From Flavobacteriaceae bacterium (GTDB lineage: Bacteria > Bacteroidota > Bacteroidia > Flavobacteriales > Flavobacteriaceae), in NCBI GenBank assembly GCA_947377425.1, contig CANCFZ010000135.1, forward strand, positions 1 to 6,437: a DNA stretch of 6,437 nt. The letters run 5' to 3'. Below are positions 1 to 6,201 of the stretch, piece by piece. A program made the translations under genes and the position numbers. Numbering within the stretch: position 1 is the stretch's first letter; every line of letters starts with the position of its first letter. The notes below the pieces were generated by a model, which ran no database searches, had not been told where the DNA came from, and saw only the letters and a list, made by a program, of their open reading frames with translations.

Positions 1-1197
1 CACGCCCAAATCTTCAATAAATGACGTAAATCCTTCGTCCATCCACGGATGTTTACTTTCGTTAGACGCAAGTATATGTTGAAACCATGAGTGTCCCATT
101 TCGTGCGCTATTAATCCCACCAAACCTTCTTTTTTCCCTGTTCCAAGAATTAATGTGCACATGGCATATTCCATTCCGCCGTCTCCACCTTGAATTACAG
201 AATATTGATTATAAGGATATTTTCCAACAATTTGGTTGTAATATTCCATTAATTCAACAGTTTTAGGTTCTGCAAATTTCCAGTTTTCGATTATATCTGG
301 ATTGTTTTTGTAGATGAAATGTAGGGTTGTTCCAAAGTTTGTTGGAACCACATCATGAATGTAATTTTTATCAGCAGCCCATGTAAAATCATGCACGTTT
401 GGCGCAATAAAATGCCAAGTTAACGTTTTTTGTTTCTTAGGAATTTTTACAATACTATTTTTGTCTTGATAATTAAATCCAACTTCGTTTCCATTTTGTA
501 AATAGCCAGTTCCTCCTAGAAGATAATTTTTATCAATAGTAATGTTTACATCAAAATTTCCCCAAACTCCGTAAAATTCTCTTGCAATATACGCATCGGC
601 ATGCCATCCTTCAAAATCAAATTCTGCCATTTTTGGATACCATTGTGCCATTGAAAGTTCTACACCTTCCGAATTATTTCGTCCAGAACGACGAATTTGA
701 ACCGGAACTTGTCCGTCAAAATCTAAAGTCAACGTTGTTGATTTTCCTGGAAAAATAGGTTTTGTAAGTGTTACTTCAAGAATAGTTTCAACTTCTTTTG
801 CAATGGCATTTTCTCCATCTTGTTTAAAATTTGAAACGTGTAAATAACCTATTTCATTGGATTGTAATTTTGAAATTCTACTTTCTTTTACGTCTTTACC
901 GTCAACTTTTATTTTATTAACCATTCTTGAATCGGGATCTTTTACGTTTTGTAAACGCATGTCCATTTCACTTCCTGGTTGAAAAGCATTGTTATATAAA
1001 TGATAAAAAACACGACGCAAAGTATCTGCAGAATTATTGGTGTAAATCAATTCTTGCTTTCCTTTGTATTGATAGGTTTTTATGTCTATTGAGATGCTCA
1101 TTTTGTAATCAACTCGCTGTTGCCAATAGGTTGAGTTTTGAGCAAAAGAGATGCTAAAACTCAATATTAAAACTGATAAAAGAATTGTTTTTTTCAT
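1..1197 (-). CDS. Secreted M1-family zinc metallopeptidase (aminopeptidase-like), C-terminus cut by the window edge
   Basis: The reading frame is open from ATG at 1197 to base 1, giving 399 residues with no stop, so the gene continues leftward out of the window. Residues 1-19 form a Sec signal peptide (Lys-Lys, hydrophobic core, SFA before Gln20), so the protein is exported. The long N-terminal part is beta-rich, as in M1 enzymes. GGMEYAM (340-346) matches the substrate-binding GxMEN-type loop, with Tyr replacing the usual Asn. The zinc motif HEMGH (365-369) is followed after exactly 18 residues by Glu388 in WMDEGF, giving HExxH-X18-E: ligands His365, His369 and Glu388, with Glu366 as the catalytic base. 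The family's catalytic Tyr, about 60 residues further on, would lie outside the window. Known family chemistry is removal of N-terminal amino acids from peptides; a nutritional role in peptide breakdown is inferred. The start is supported by the signal peptide and a GGAG eight bases upstream. Related flavobacterial proteins are around 600 residues, so roughly a third is missing. Confidence 0.93.
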   Translation of the reverse strand, partial: MKKTILLSVLILSFSISFAQNSTYWQQRVDYKMSISIDIKTYQYKGKQELIYTNNSADTLRRVFYHLYNNAFQPGSEMDMRLQNVKDPDSRMVNKIKVDGKDVKESRISKLQSNEIGYLHVSNFKQDGENAIAKEVETILEVTLTKPIFPGKSTTLTLDFDGQVPVQIRRSGRNNSEGVELSMAQWYPKMAEFDFEGWHADAYIAREFYGVWGNFDVNITIDKNYLLGGTGYLQNGNEVGFNYQDKNSIVKIPKKQKTLTWHFIAPNVHDFTWAADKNYIHDVVPTNFGTTLHFIYKNNPDIIENWKFAEPKTVELMEYYNQIVGKYPYNQYSVIQGGDGGMEYAMCTLILGTGKKEGLVGLIAHEMGHSWFQHILASNESKHPWMDEGFTSFIEDLGV

Positions 1198-1205
1198 TAG
1201 TATTT

Positions 1206-1209
1206 CTCC
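1206..1209 (-). promoter_or_regulatory. Shine-Dalgarno-like site (GGAG) of the M1 peptidase gene
   Basis: On the minus strand GGAG lies eight bases before the ATG at 1197, which is good spacing for a ribosome binding site. It stands out because the other starts here (hydrolase, subtilase, A-type carrier, sufB) have only A-rich leaders, as is usual in Bacteroidetes, where Shine-Dalgarno use is weak. It may simply be a chance match, but it supports the chosen start. Confidence 0.45.
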
Positions 1210-1214
1210 AAAAT

Positions 1215-1247
1215 AAAAATGGAAGCGATAATTCTTCTTCCATTTTT
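1215..1247 (-). terminator. Hairpin terminator after the subtilase gene
   Basis: Bases 1215-1225 (AAAAATGGAAG) pair perfectly with 1237-1247 (CTTCCATTTTT), an 11-bp stem with an 11-base loop. On the minus strand it begins 10 bases past the subtilase stop codon and runs into TTTTTATTTT, so it fits intrinsic termination. The stem is A/T-rich, with only four G-C pairs, so termination may be partial. Read on the plus strand it is followed by an even longer T-tract (1243-1267) and could also stop antisense transcription into the subtilase gene. Only 17 bases separate it from the M1 start, leaving little room for a separate promoter. Confidence 0.65.
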
Positions 1248-1257
1248 TTATTTTTTT

Positions 1258-2853
1258 TTATTTTTTTGACATTTGTTCCGCCATCAATAGAGCATTGTAG
1301 GCATTTACAATCTTTCCAGATACACAAGTAGCTGAAAAAGGAACTTGATTTTTTGCTTCTCCTACAATAACCGTTGATGAAATTGGTGTACCAGAGTCCA
1401 TTAAAATATGTTTTACTTGTGAAGCGGTTAATTTTGGATAATAAGAACGAATTAAAGCAGCAACTCCTGCAGCATTTGGCGAAGCCATTGACGTTCCTTG
1501 TTCAAAAATATATTTGTTGTTTGGAACAGTTGCATAAATTTTAACTCCAGGAGCAAAAACATCTACATTCTTTTGACCATAATTAGAAAAATCGGCAACT
1601 AATTTAGAACCATACTCATAGTTTAAAGCTCCAATAGTCAATAAATTATCAGAAATTTCAGCTCCATTCATTTCATCCGTTGGGAAATTTGGTTCTGAAT
1701 CTACATCTTTAGAGTCATTTCCAGCGGCGTGAACAAACAATACGTCTTTGCTTGCGGCATATTTTATGGCATCCCAAACCCATTCGGAGTGTGGAGAATA
1801 GTCTTTACCAAAACTTCCGTTGATTACTTTTGCACCATTATCTACAGCATAACGAATAGCCAACGCAATATCTTTATCATATTCGTCACCATTTGGTACA
1901 GCACGAACCGCCATAATTTCTACATTTTTGTCTACAACTCCATCTCCACCCAATCCGTTTCCGCGAATCTGAGCAATGATACCCGCTACGTGTGTCCCGT
2001 GAAGCGCGTCTTCAACATCTGGACCTTTTACATTTCCGTTTCCGTAGAATTTAGAATCCATGTTATCTGGATTATCGCCTGTTTTTCGGCCATTAAAATT
2101 CACATTTAAGTTGTAATTTAATTGGTCGTAAACATAATCAATATATGATTTTATTTCATCCTGAAAGCCTTCACCAGCTTGGGTTGCGATGCTTGTCATG
2201 ATCATTTTGCTTTTGCTAAGATTTGCATCCGTTGTTGTGATAGATTTCAAATCGGCAATAGTATATTTTTCTTTTTTCAAAAATGTTCTAATGTCTTTAT
2301 CAGCTTTAGAAATCATATCAACTTGAGGTTTTTGTTGATTTATTTCAGCTAATTTTTTATCTAATTCGGTTTTTGCAGCTTTATAAGTTTCAGAACCATC
2401 GTCACCTTTTTTAACGATACGTGTTAATTCTAAATTTTCATCTGTAGCTTCACCTAGAAAATTCCAACCGTGAACATCATCAATATAACCATTTTTATCA
2501 TCGTCAATATTATTTCCGGGAATTTCTTTTTTGTTGGTCCAAATTTTACCTTTTAAATCTTCGTGATCAATATCCAAACCAGAATCTACAATTCCAACAA
2601 TAATTTTGGTTCCTTTTTTACCTTTCAAAAATTCTTTATAAGCCTTGTCAATACTCATTCCGGGAATAGTATCTTTTACTAAATCTAAATCGCTCCAACG
2701 TTTTAAATCAGCCTCTTTAATTGGAGTTGTTTTTAATGGAGTTTTATCAATATTAGCAGGATTAGTGCTCATTATTGATGCTTTTGGCGCATTACAACTA
2801 GATAACGCAAGAAGAGCAAAAGCGGAAATAAAAATTGGTTTTATTGATTTCAT
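1258..2853 (-). CDS. Subtilisin-like (S8) serine protease, predicted lipoprotein
   Basis: This 531-residue protein is an S8 (subtilase) endopeptidase. The triad is clear: Asp90 in IVDSG, His285 in HGTHVAG and Ser455 in GTSMASPNAAG, with Asn379 (HAAGND) as oxyanion residue. Residues 1-20 are a lipoprotein signal with lipobox LSSC, so Cys20 is the predicted lipidated residue after signal peptidase II cleavage. The protein should be membrane-anchored; Asn21 gives no clear sorting signal. Asp and His are about 195 residues apart, against roughly 30 in subtilisin. The extra region has a DxDxNG-type segment (DDDKNGYIDD, 117-126) that could bind calcium, then a Lys/Glu-rich, mostly helical stretch (about 140-245). 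I see no I9-type propeptide in the 70 residues between Cys20 and Asp90. The gene lies 39 bp after the hydrolase gene on the same strand, so they may share a transcript, and a hairpin follows its stop. The substrate is unknown; protein turnover in the envelope is an inference. Confidence 0.95.
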   Translation of the reverse strand: MKSIKPIFISAFALLALSSCNAPKASIMSTNPANIDKTPLKTTPIKEADLKRWSDLDLVKDTIPGMSIDKAYKEFLKGKKGTKIIVGIVDSGLDIDHEDLKGKIWTNKKEIPGNNIDDDKNGYIDDVHGWNFLGEATDENLELTRIVKKGDDGSETYKAAKTELDKKLAEINQQKPQVDMISKADKDIRTFLKKEKYTIADLKSITTTDANLSKSKMIMTSIATQAGEGFQDEIKSYIDYVYDQLNYNLNVNFNGRKTGDNPDNMDSKFYGNGNVKGPDVEDALHGTHVAGIIAQIRGNGLGGDGVVDKNVEIMAVRAVPNGDEYDKDIALAIRYAVDNGAKVINGSFGKDYSPHSEWVWDAIKYAASKDVLFVHAAGNDSKDVDSEPNFPTDEMNGAEISDNLLTIGALNYEYGSKLVADFSNYGQKNVDVFAPGVKIYATVPNNKYIFEQGTSMASPNAAGVAALIRSYYPKLTASQVKHILMDSGTPISSTVIVGEAKNQVPFSATCVSGKIVNAYNALLMAEQMSKK

Positions 2854-2892
2854 TGTTGTTTGTATTTTAGAATTGTTTGTTTTTATTAAAAT

Positions 2893-3750
2893 TTAGAAAA
2901 TATCTTCGCATTTAAAAATATCTTTCAATCGAATGCCTTTTTCAGTTTTTTCTACCGTAATGATTTCATTTTGCGCATCGTGTTCCAGAAATAAATAGTA
3001 ATTATTTTCGGCACAAGTTTCAAGAAATTTCGCTTTTTCGGGCATTGTTAAAAGCGGACGAGTATCGTATCCCATTACATAAGGCAACGGTAAATGTCCA
3101 GTAGTCGGAATCAAATCGGCACAAAAAACTATAATTTTACCTTTATAAAGAATTTGAGGAATCATCATTTTTTCGGTATGACCATCAACAAATAAAATAT
3201 TGAATCCTAATTCTGGAGAGAATTCAAAATCGAAATCTGTTCTGTATATAAAATTTAATTGTCCGCTTTCTTGAATGGGTAAAATGTTTTCTGATAAAAA
3301 CGAGGCCTTTTCACGTTGATTTGGTTTGGTTGCCCATTCCCAATGGTTTTCGTTTGTCCAATATTTTGCGTTTTTAAATGCGACTTCGTAACCAGTTTTA
3401 TCTTTGTTCCAATTCACGCTTCCGCCACAATGGTCAAAATGCAAATGTGTCATAAAAACATCGGTTATATCATCTCTATGAAAACCATATTTTGCTAATG
3501 ATTTATCCAAAGAATGAGTTCCCCAAAGCGAATAATAACTAAAAAACTTATCCGATTGTTTATTGCCCATTCCAGTATCAATAAGGATTAAGCGACCTCG
3601 GTCTTCAATCAACAAACATCTTGCGGCAATATCAATCAGGTTGTTTTCATCGGCTGGATTAGTTTTGTTCCAAAGCGTTTTTGGAACTACGCCAAACATT
3701 GCGCCACCATCAAGTTTGAAGTTACCTGCTTCAATAGGATATAGTTTCAT
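2893..3750 (-). CDS. MBL-fold metallo-hydrolase (lactonase/YtnP-like branch)
   Basis: A complete 285-residue metallo-beta-lactamase-fold hydrolase. The signature HLHFDHCGG supplies His102, His104, Asp106 and His107. The other expected metal ligands are visible as His191 (VDGHTE), Asp212 (FCADLIPT) and His257 (LEHD), so a two-metal site looks complete. IDTGMG (58-63) is the usual strand-turn before the metal motif. There is no signal peptide or membrane segment, so it is probably cytoplasmic. Its layout, with HxHxDHCGG, GHT and a late EHD, resembles the AHL-lactonase/YtnP/methyl-parathion-hydrolase branch rather than glyoxalase II or true beta-lactamases, but the substrate cannot be read from sequence. 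The start has an A-rich leader without Shine-Dalgarno site, and no better upstream ATG exists. It is the first minus-strand gene after the divergent region and precedes the subtilase gene by 39 bp. Antibiotic resistance should not be inferred. Confidence 0.92.
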   Translation of the reverse strand: MKLYPIEAGNFKLDGGAMFGVVPKTLWNKTNPADENNLIDIAARCLLIEDRGRLILIDTGMGNKQSDKFFSYYSLWGTHSLDKSLAKYGFHRDDITDVFMTHLHFDHCGGSVNWNKDKTGYEVAFKNAKYWTNENHWEWATKPNQREKASFLSENILPIQESGQLNFIYRTDFDFEFSPELGFNILFVDGHTEKMMIPQILYKGKIIVFCADLIPTTGHLPLPYVMGYDTRPLLTMPEKAKFLETCAENNYYLFLEHDAQNEIITVEKTEKGIRLKDIFKCEDIF

Positions 3751-3917
3751 TTTTTTATATTTCTAAAATCGGTGCAATTTACTAAATCAGTTTGTTTTGA
3801 TTGCATCGAAATCGATTTTTTCTATGCAAACATTAGTTATAAAAATGTTATGATTTGTGGAAAAAATAGATAATTGTAGTAACTTTGTGCTTTATTTAGA
3901 CAAAATCAAAATAAGCA
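3751..3917. other. Divergent intergenic region between the hydrolase gene and the suf operon
   Basis: These 167 bases are the largest non-coding stretch and must hold the start signals for both directions. The rightward promoter is clear and listed separately. For the leftward gene the best candidate is the minus-strand read of 3827-3835, TA-N3-TTTG, one base too long for the consensus and without a clear upstream TTG, so I do not call it. A perfect 10-bp palindrome, AAATCGATTT, lies at 3809-3818. No small gene or structured RNA is evident. Confidence 0.6.
3854..3887 (+). promoter_or_regulatory. Bacteroidetes-type promoter of the suf operon
   Basis: TAACTTTG at 3880-3887 is an exact match to the -7 consensus TAnnTTTG of the Bacteroidetes primary sigma factor. 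TTTG at 3854-3857, 22 bases upstream, is a reasonable -33 element, slightly at the long end of the spacing. Transcription would start about 7 bases after the -7 box, near 3893-3896, giving a leader of only some 22-25 bases before the ATG at 3918. It is the only promoter I can see for the suf genes in this window, so it probably drives the whole operon, including the inserted toxin-antitoxin genes. Confidence 0.65.
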
Positions 3918-4247
3918 ATGATAAAAGTTTCAGATTCAGCAAGTAAAAAAATCATCGACATGATGAAAGATGACGGTTTTGACGCTGCCGTTGATTACGT
4001 TAGAGTAGGCGTAAAGAGTGGCGGTTGCTCGGGTTTGTCGTATGAATTAAAATTTGACAAACAACTTGGCGAAAACGACAAGGTTTTTGAAGACAATAAC
4101 GTAAAAATAGCCGTAGAAAAGAAATCTTTCTTGTATTTAGCAGGAACAATTTTAGAATTTTCTGGCGGATTGAACGGAAAAGGATTTGTATTTAATAATC
4201 CAAATGCAAGTAGAACTTGTGGTTGCGGAGAATCATTTTCTCTATAA
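3918..4247 (+). CDS. A-type iron-sulfur carrier (HesB/IscA family, SufA-like)
   Basis: This 109-residue protein has the full A-type carrier signature: Cys37 in SGGCSGLSY and the C-terminal pair Cys101 and Cys103 in TCGCGESF. In this family the three cysteines bind an Fe-S cluster or iron and pass clusters on to apo-proteins. Length and domain limits are normal for the family. It is the first gene behind the suf promoter and ends 11 bp before sufB, so by position it plays the SufA role; sequence alone does not separate SufA, IscA and ErpA. There is no signal peptide, so it is cytoplasmic. The start fits the family N-terminus (IKVSDSASKKI), although the leader has no Shine-Dalgarno site. Confidence 0.95.
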   Translation: MIKVSDSASKKIIDMMKDDGFDAAVDYVRVGVKSGGCSGLSYELKFDKQLGENDKVFEDNNVKIAVEKKSFLYLAGTILEFSGGLNGKGFVFNNPNASRTCGCGESFSL

Positions 4248-4258
4248 AACAAAATAAA

Positions 4259-5707
4259 ATGTCAAAATACACAGAAGACGATTTAAAAATAGAATTAGAA
4301 ACTAAGGAATACGAATACGGATTTTATACCGATTTAGATTCTGAAACGTTTCCTATTGGATTAAATGAAGATATAGTTCGTGCGATTTCCTTGAAAAAAG
4401 AAGAACCACAATGGATGACCGATTGGCGTATTGAAGCTTTTCGTGCTTGGCAAGAAATGATTGAGCCAGAATGGGCAAATGTACACTATGAAAAACCCGA
4501 TTTTCAAGCAATTTCGTATTATTCTGCACCTAAAAAAGCCGATCCAAATAAGACATTAGACGATGTTGATCCAGAATTGTTAGCCATGTACAAAAAGCTA
4601 GGAATTAATGTTGATGAACAAAAAATGATGAATAATATTGCAATGGATATTGTTGTCGATTCGGTTTCTGTTGCAACAACATTCAAAAAAACATTGAACG
4701 AAAAAGGAATTATTTTTTGCTCAATTTCGGACGCAATTAAAGAACATCCGGAATTAGTTCGTAAATATTTAGGAACTGTTGTACCACAAAGAGATAATTT
4801 TTATGCGGCTTTAAATTCAGCTGTTTTCTCCGACGGAAGTTTCTGTTATATTCCAAAAGGCGTTCGTTGTCCAATGGAATTATCAACTTATTTCCGAATC
4901 AATCAAGCAGGAACAGGACAATTTGAAAGAACACTTCTTATTGCTGACGAAGGCAGTTATGTTTCTTATCTTGAAGGTTGTACAGCGCCAAGCCGTGACG
5001 AAAATCAATTGCACGCAGCCGTTGTTGAACTAATTGCTTTGGATAATGCCGAAATAAAATATTCAACAGTACAAAACTGGTATCCAGGAAATAAAGAAGG
5101 AAAAGGCGGTGTTTATAACTTCGTAACCAAAAGAGGAATTTGCGAGAAAAGTGCCAAAATTTCTTGGACGCAAGTAGAAACTGGTTCTGCAATTACTTGG
5201 AAATATCCATCGGTAATTTTGAAAGGTGATAATTCAATAGGCGAATTTTATTCGATTGCAGTTACCAATAATTTTCAGCAAGCCGATACTGGAACGAAGA
5301 TGATTCACATCGGGAAAAACACAAAATCGACTATTATTTCGAAAGGAATTTCAGCAGGAAAATCTCAAAACAGTTACCGTGGTTTGGTACGAATTGGAGC
5401 AAACGCCGATAATGCGAGAAATTTTTCACAATGCGATTCGCTTTTGATGGGAAATAATTGTGGTGCGCATACGTTTCCGTACATCGAAAGCAAAAATACT
5501 TCTGCCAAAATTGAGCACGAAGCAACAACAAGTAAAATTGGTGAAGATCAGGTTTTCTATTGCAACCAAAGAGGGATTCCAACCGAAAAAGCAATTGCAT
5601 TAATCGTAAACGGCTTCAGTAAAGAAGTTTTAAATAAATTACCAATGGAATTTGCCGTTGAAGCTCAGAAGTTACTTGAGATTTCGCTAGAAGGTTCAGT
5701 AGGTTAA
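4259..5707 (+). CDS. sufB: Fe-S cluster assembly scaffold SufB
   Basis: SufB forms the SufBC2D scaffold with SufC and SufD, on which Fe-S clusters are built in the cytoplasm. The protein has 482 residues, a normal length. Key residues line up with E. coli SufB at constant spacing: Cys241 in YLEGCTAP (E. coli Cys254, sulfur acceptor), Cys392 in SQCDS (Cys405), and His420-Glu421 in EHEATTS (His433-Glu434). The distances 241-392 and 392-421 equal those in E. coli, so assembly sites appear intact. Cys401 in NNCGAHTFPY is also conserved. I chose the ATG at 4259 (MSKYTEDDL) over an in-frame ATG at 4217, because the latter lies inside the carrier gene and would add 14 non-homologous residues. The gene starts 11 bp after the carrier gene and ends 15 bp before the antitoxin gene, consistent with one transcript. 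sufC does not follow directly, as it commonly does, but comes after the two inserted genes. Confidence 0.98.
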   Translation: MSKYTEDDLKIELETKEYEYGFYTDLDSETFPIGLNEDIVRAISLKKEEPQWMTDWRIEAFRAWQEMIEPEWANVHYEKPDFQAISYYSAPKKADPNKTLDDVDPELLAMYKKLGINVDEQKMMNNIAMDIVVDSVSVATTFKKTLNEKGIIFCSISDAIKEHPELVRKYLGTVVPQRDNFYAALNSAVFSDGSFCYIPKGVRCPMELSTYFRINQAGTGQFERTLLIADEGSYVSYLEGCTAPSRDENQLHAAVVELIALDNAEIKYSTVQNWYPGNKEGKGGVYNFVTKRGICEKSAKISWTQVETGSAITWKYPSVILKGDNSIGEFYSIAVTNNFQQADTGTKMIHIGKNTKSTIISKGISAGKSQNSYRGLVRIGANADNARNFSQCDSLLMGNNCGAHTFPYIESKNTSAKIEHEATTSKIGEDQVFYCNQRGIPTEKAIALIVNGFSKEVLNKLPMEFAVEAQKLLEISLEGSVG

Positions 5708-5722
5708 TCAAAATTAAAAGTT

Positions 5723-5926
5723 ATGGATATAGTTTTAAAAAATGTAAAGAAAAAAGATTTTCCAGTGTTAAAATCATTGGCAAAATCGCTTGGTTTTGAA
5801 ATTGTTGAAGAAGAAAAACCATACAATCCTGAATTTGTTAAAGAAATTTTGGAAGCAAGAGAAGAATTAAAACAAGGGAAAGGAATAAAAATGACTTTGG
5901 AAGATATAGATAAGTTATGGAAATAA
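5723..5926 (+). CDS. Antitoxin of a YoeB-type toxin-antitoxin module (DUF2683-like)
   Basis: A 67-residue, highly charged protein with the composition and size of an antitoxin. The N-terminal part (about 1-32) has a beta-strand/helix pattern (DIVLKNV, then FPVLKSLAKSLGFEIVEEE). The C-terminal half (PYNPEFVKEILEAREEL to EDIDKLWK) is a charged helix and tail of the kind that wraps the toxin. The PYNPEFV segment and the LWK ending resemble small flavobacterial proteins annotated DUF2683, often found next to YoeB/RelE-type toxins; this assignment is from memory of the family. It is not recognisably YefM/Phd-like, the usual YoeB partner. The gene starts 15 bp after the sufB stop and overlaps the toxin start by 10 bp, so translation is probably coupled, antitoxin first. 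The role, neutralising the toxin and perhaps repressing transcription, is inferred from context; I see no clear DNA-binding motif and no promoter of its own in the 15-bp gap. Confidence 0.82.
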   Translation: MDIVLKNVKKKDFPVLKSLAKSLGFEIVEEEKPYNPEFVKEILEAREELKQGKGIKMTLEDIDKLWK

Positions 5927-6189
5927 TATTTTCTAACAAAGCCAAAAAAGATTTAGAGTTTTGGTCAAAATCTGGAAACAAAACAATTCTTAAAAAAATT
6001 TCTGAATTGCTAAGAGCAATCGAAGAAAATCCTTTTGAAGGAATAGGAAAACCCGAACCATTAAAATATAATCTTAATGGAGTTTGGTCAAGAAGAATAA
6101 ATCAAGAGCATAGATTGGTTTATGAAATTGTTGATGAAAATACAATTGAAATATTAAATATCATTTCTTTAAAAGGACATTACGAATAA
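5917..6189 (+). CDS. YoeB/Txe-family toxin, predicted ribosome-dependent mRNA interferase
   Basis: A 90-residue protein with strong similarity to E. coli YoeB through its core: NPFEGIGKPEPLK, then GVWSRRI, then EHRLVYEI. YoeB binds the ribosome and cuts mRNA at the A site during translation. All equivalents of the known YoeB catalytic residues are present: Glu47 (E. coli Glu46), Arg66 (Arg65), and His88-Tyr89 near the C-terminus (His83-Tyr84). It should therefore be active unless neutralised. Two small differences are a few extra residues before the C-terminal HY and one residue, Glu90, after the Tyr, which in E. coli is the terminal residue. Its ATG lies inside the last codons of the antitoxin gene (TTATGG, 10-bp overlap), and its stop lies 12 bp before sufC. 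The gene is intact, without frameshift. The symbol yoeB is not given because the partner is not YefM. Confidence 0.93.
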   Translation: MEIIFSNKAKKDLEFWSKSGNKTILKKISELLRAIEENPFEGIGKPEPLKYNLNGVWSRRINQEHRLVYEIVDENTIEILNIISLKGHYE

Positions 6190-6201
6190 ACAAAACAACA
6201 A

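Noticed and set aside
927..1157. 76-codon plus-strand open frame opposite the M1 peptidase gene
   Set aside because: The minus-strand frame is continuous with signal peptide and zinc motifs; the plus-strand product has unusual Cys/Phe-rich composition and no family match I recognise.
1729..2109. 126-codon open frame on the plus strand within the subtilase gene
   Set aside because: It lies opposite a clear protease catalytic domain, its product is rich in Ile/Phe/Tyr/Cys with no recognisable domain, and it is a shadow of the real gene.
2893..3750. Beta-lactamase or antibiotic-resistance gene
   Set aside because: Only the MBL fold is shared; there is no export signal, and motif order fits the lactonase-like branch.
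3827..3835. Leftward promoter for the hydrolase gene
   Set aside because: The minus-strand read is TA-N3-TTTG, one base off the spacing, and no TTG lies at a suitable distance upstream, so it is too weak to list.
4217..4258. Upstream in-frame ATG that would lengthen SufB by 14 residues
   Set aside because: It lies inside the A-type carrier gene, and the added residues resemble no SufB N-terminus; ATG at 4259 gives the expected MSKYTEDDL start.
4938..5600. Two minus-strand open frames (84 and 88 codons) within sufB
   Set aside because: Both are antisense to highly conserved SufB coding sequence and have no start signals or recognisable products.
5708..5722. Separate promoter for the toxin-antitoxin genes
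   Set aside because: The gap is only 15 bases and neither it nor the end of sufB contains a TAnnTTTG match that I could find.
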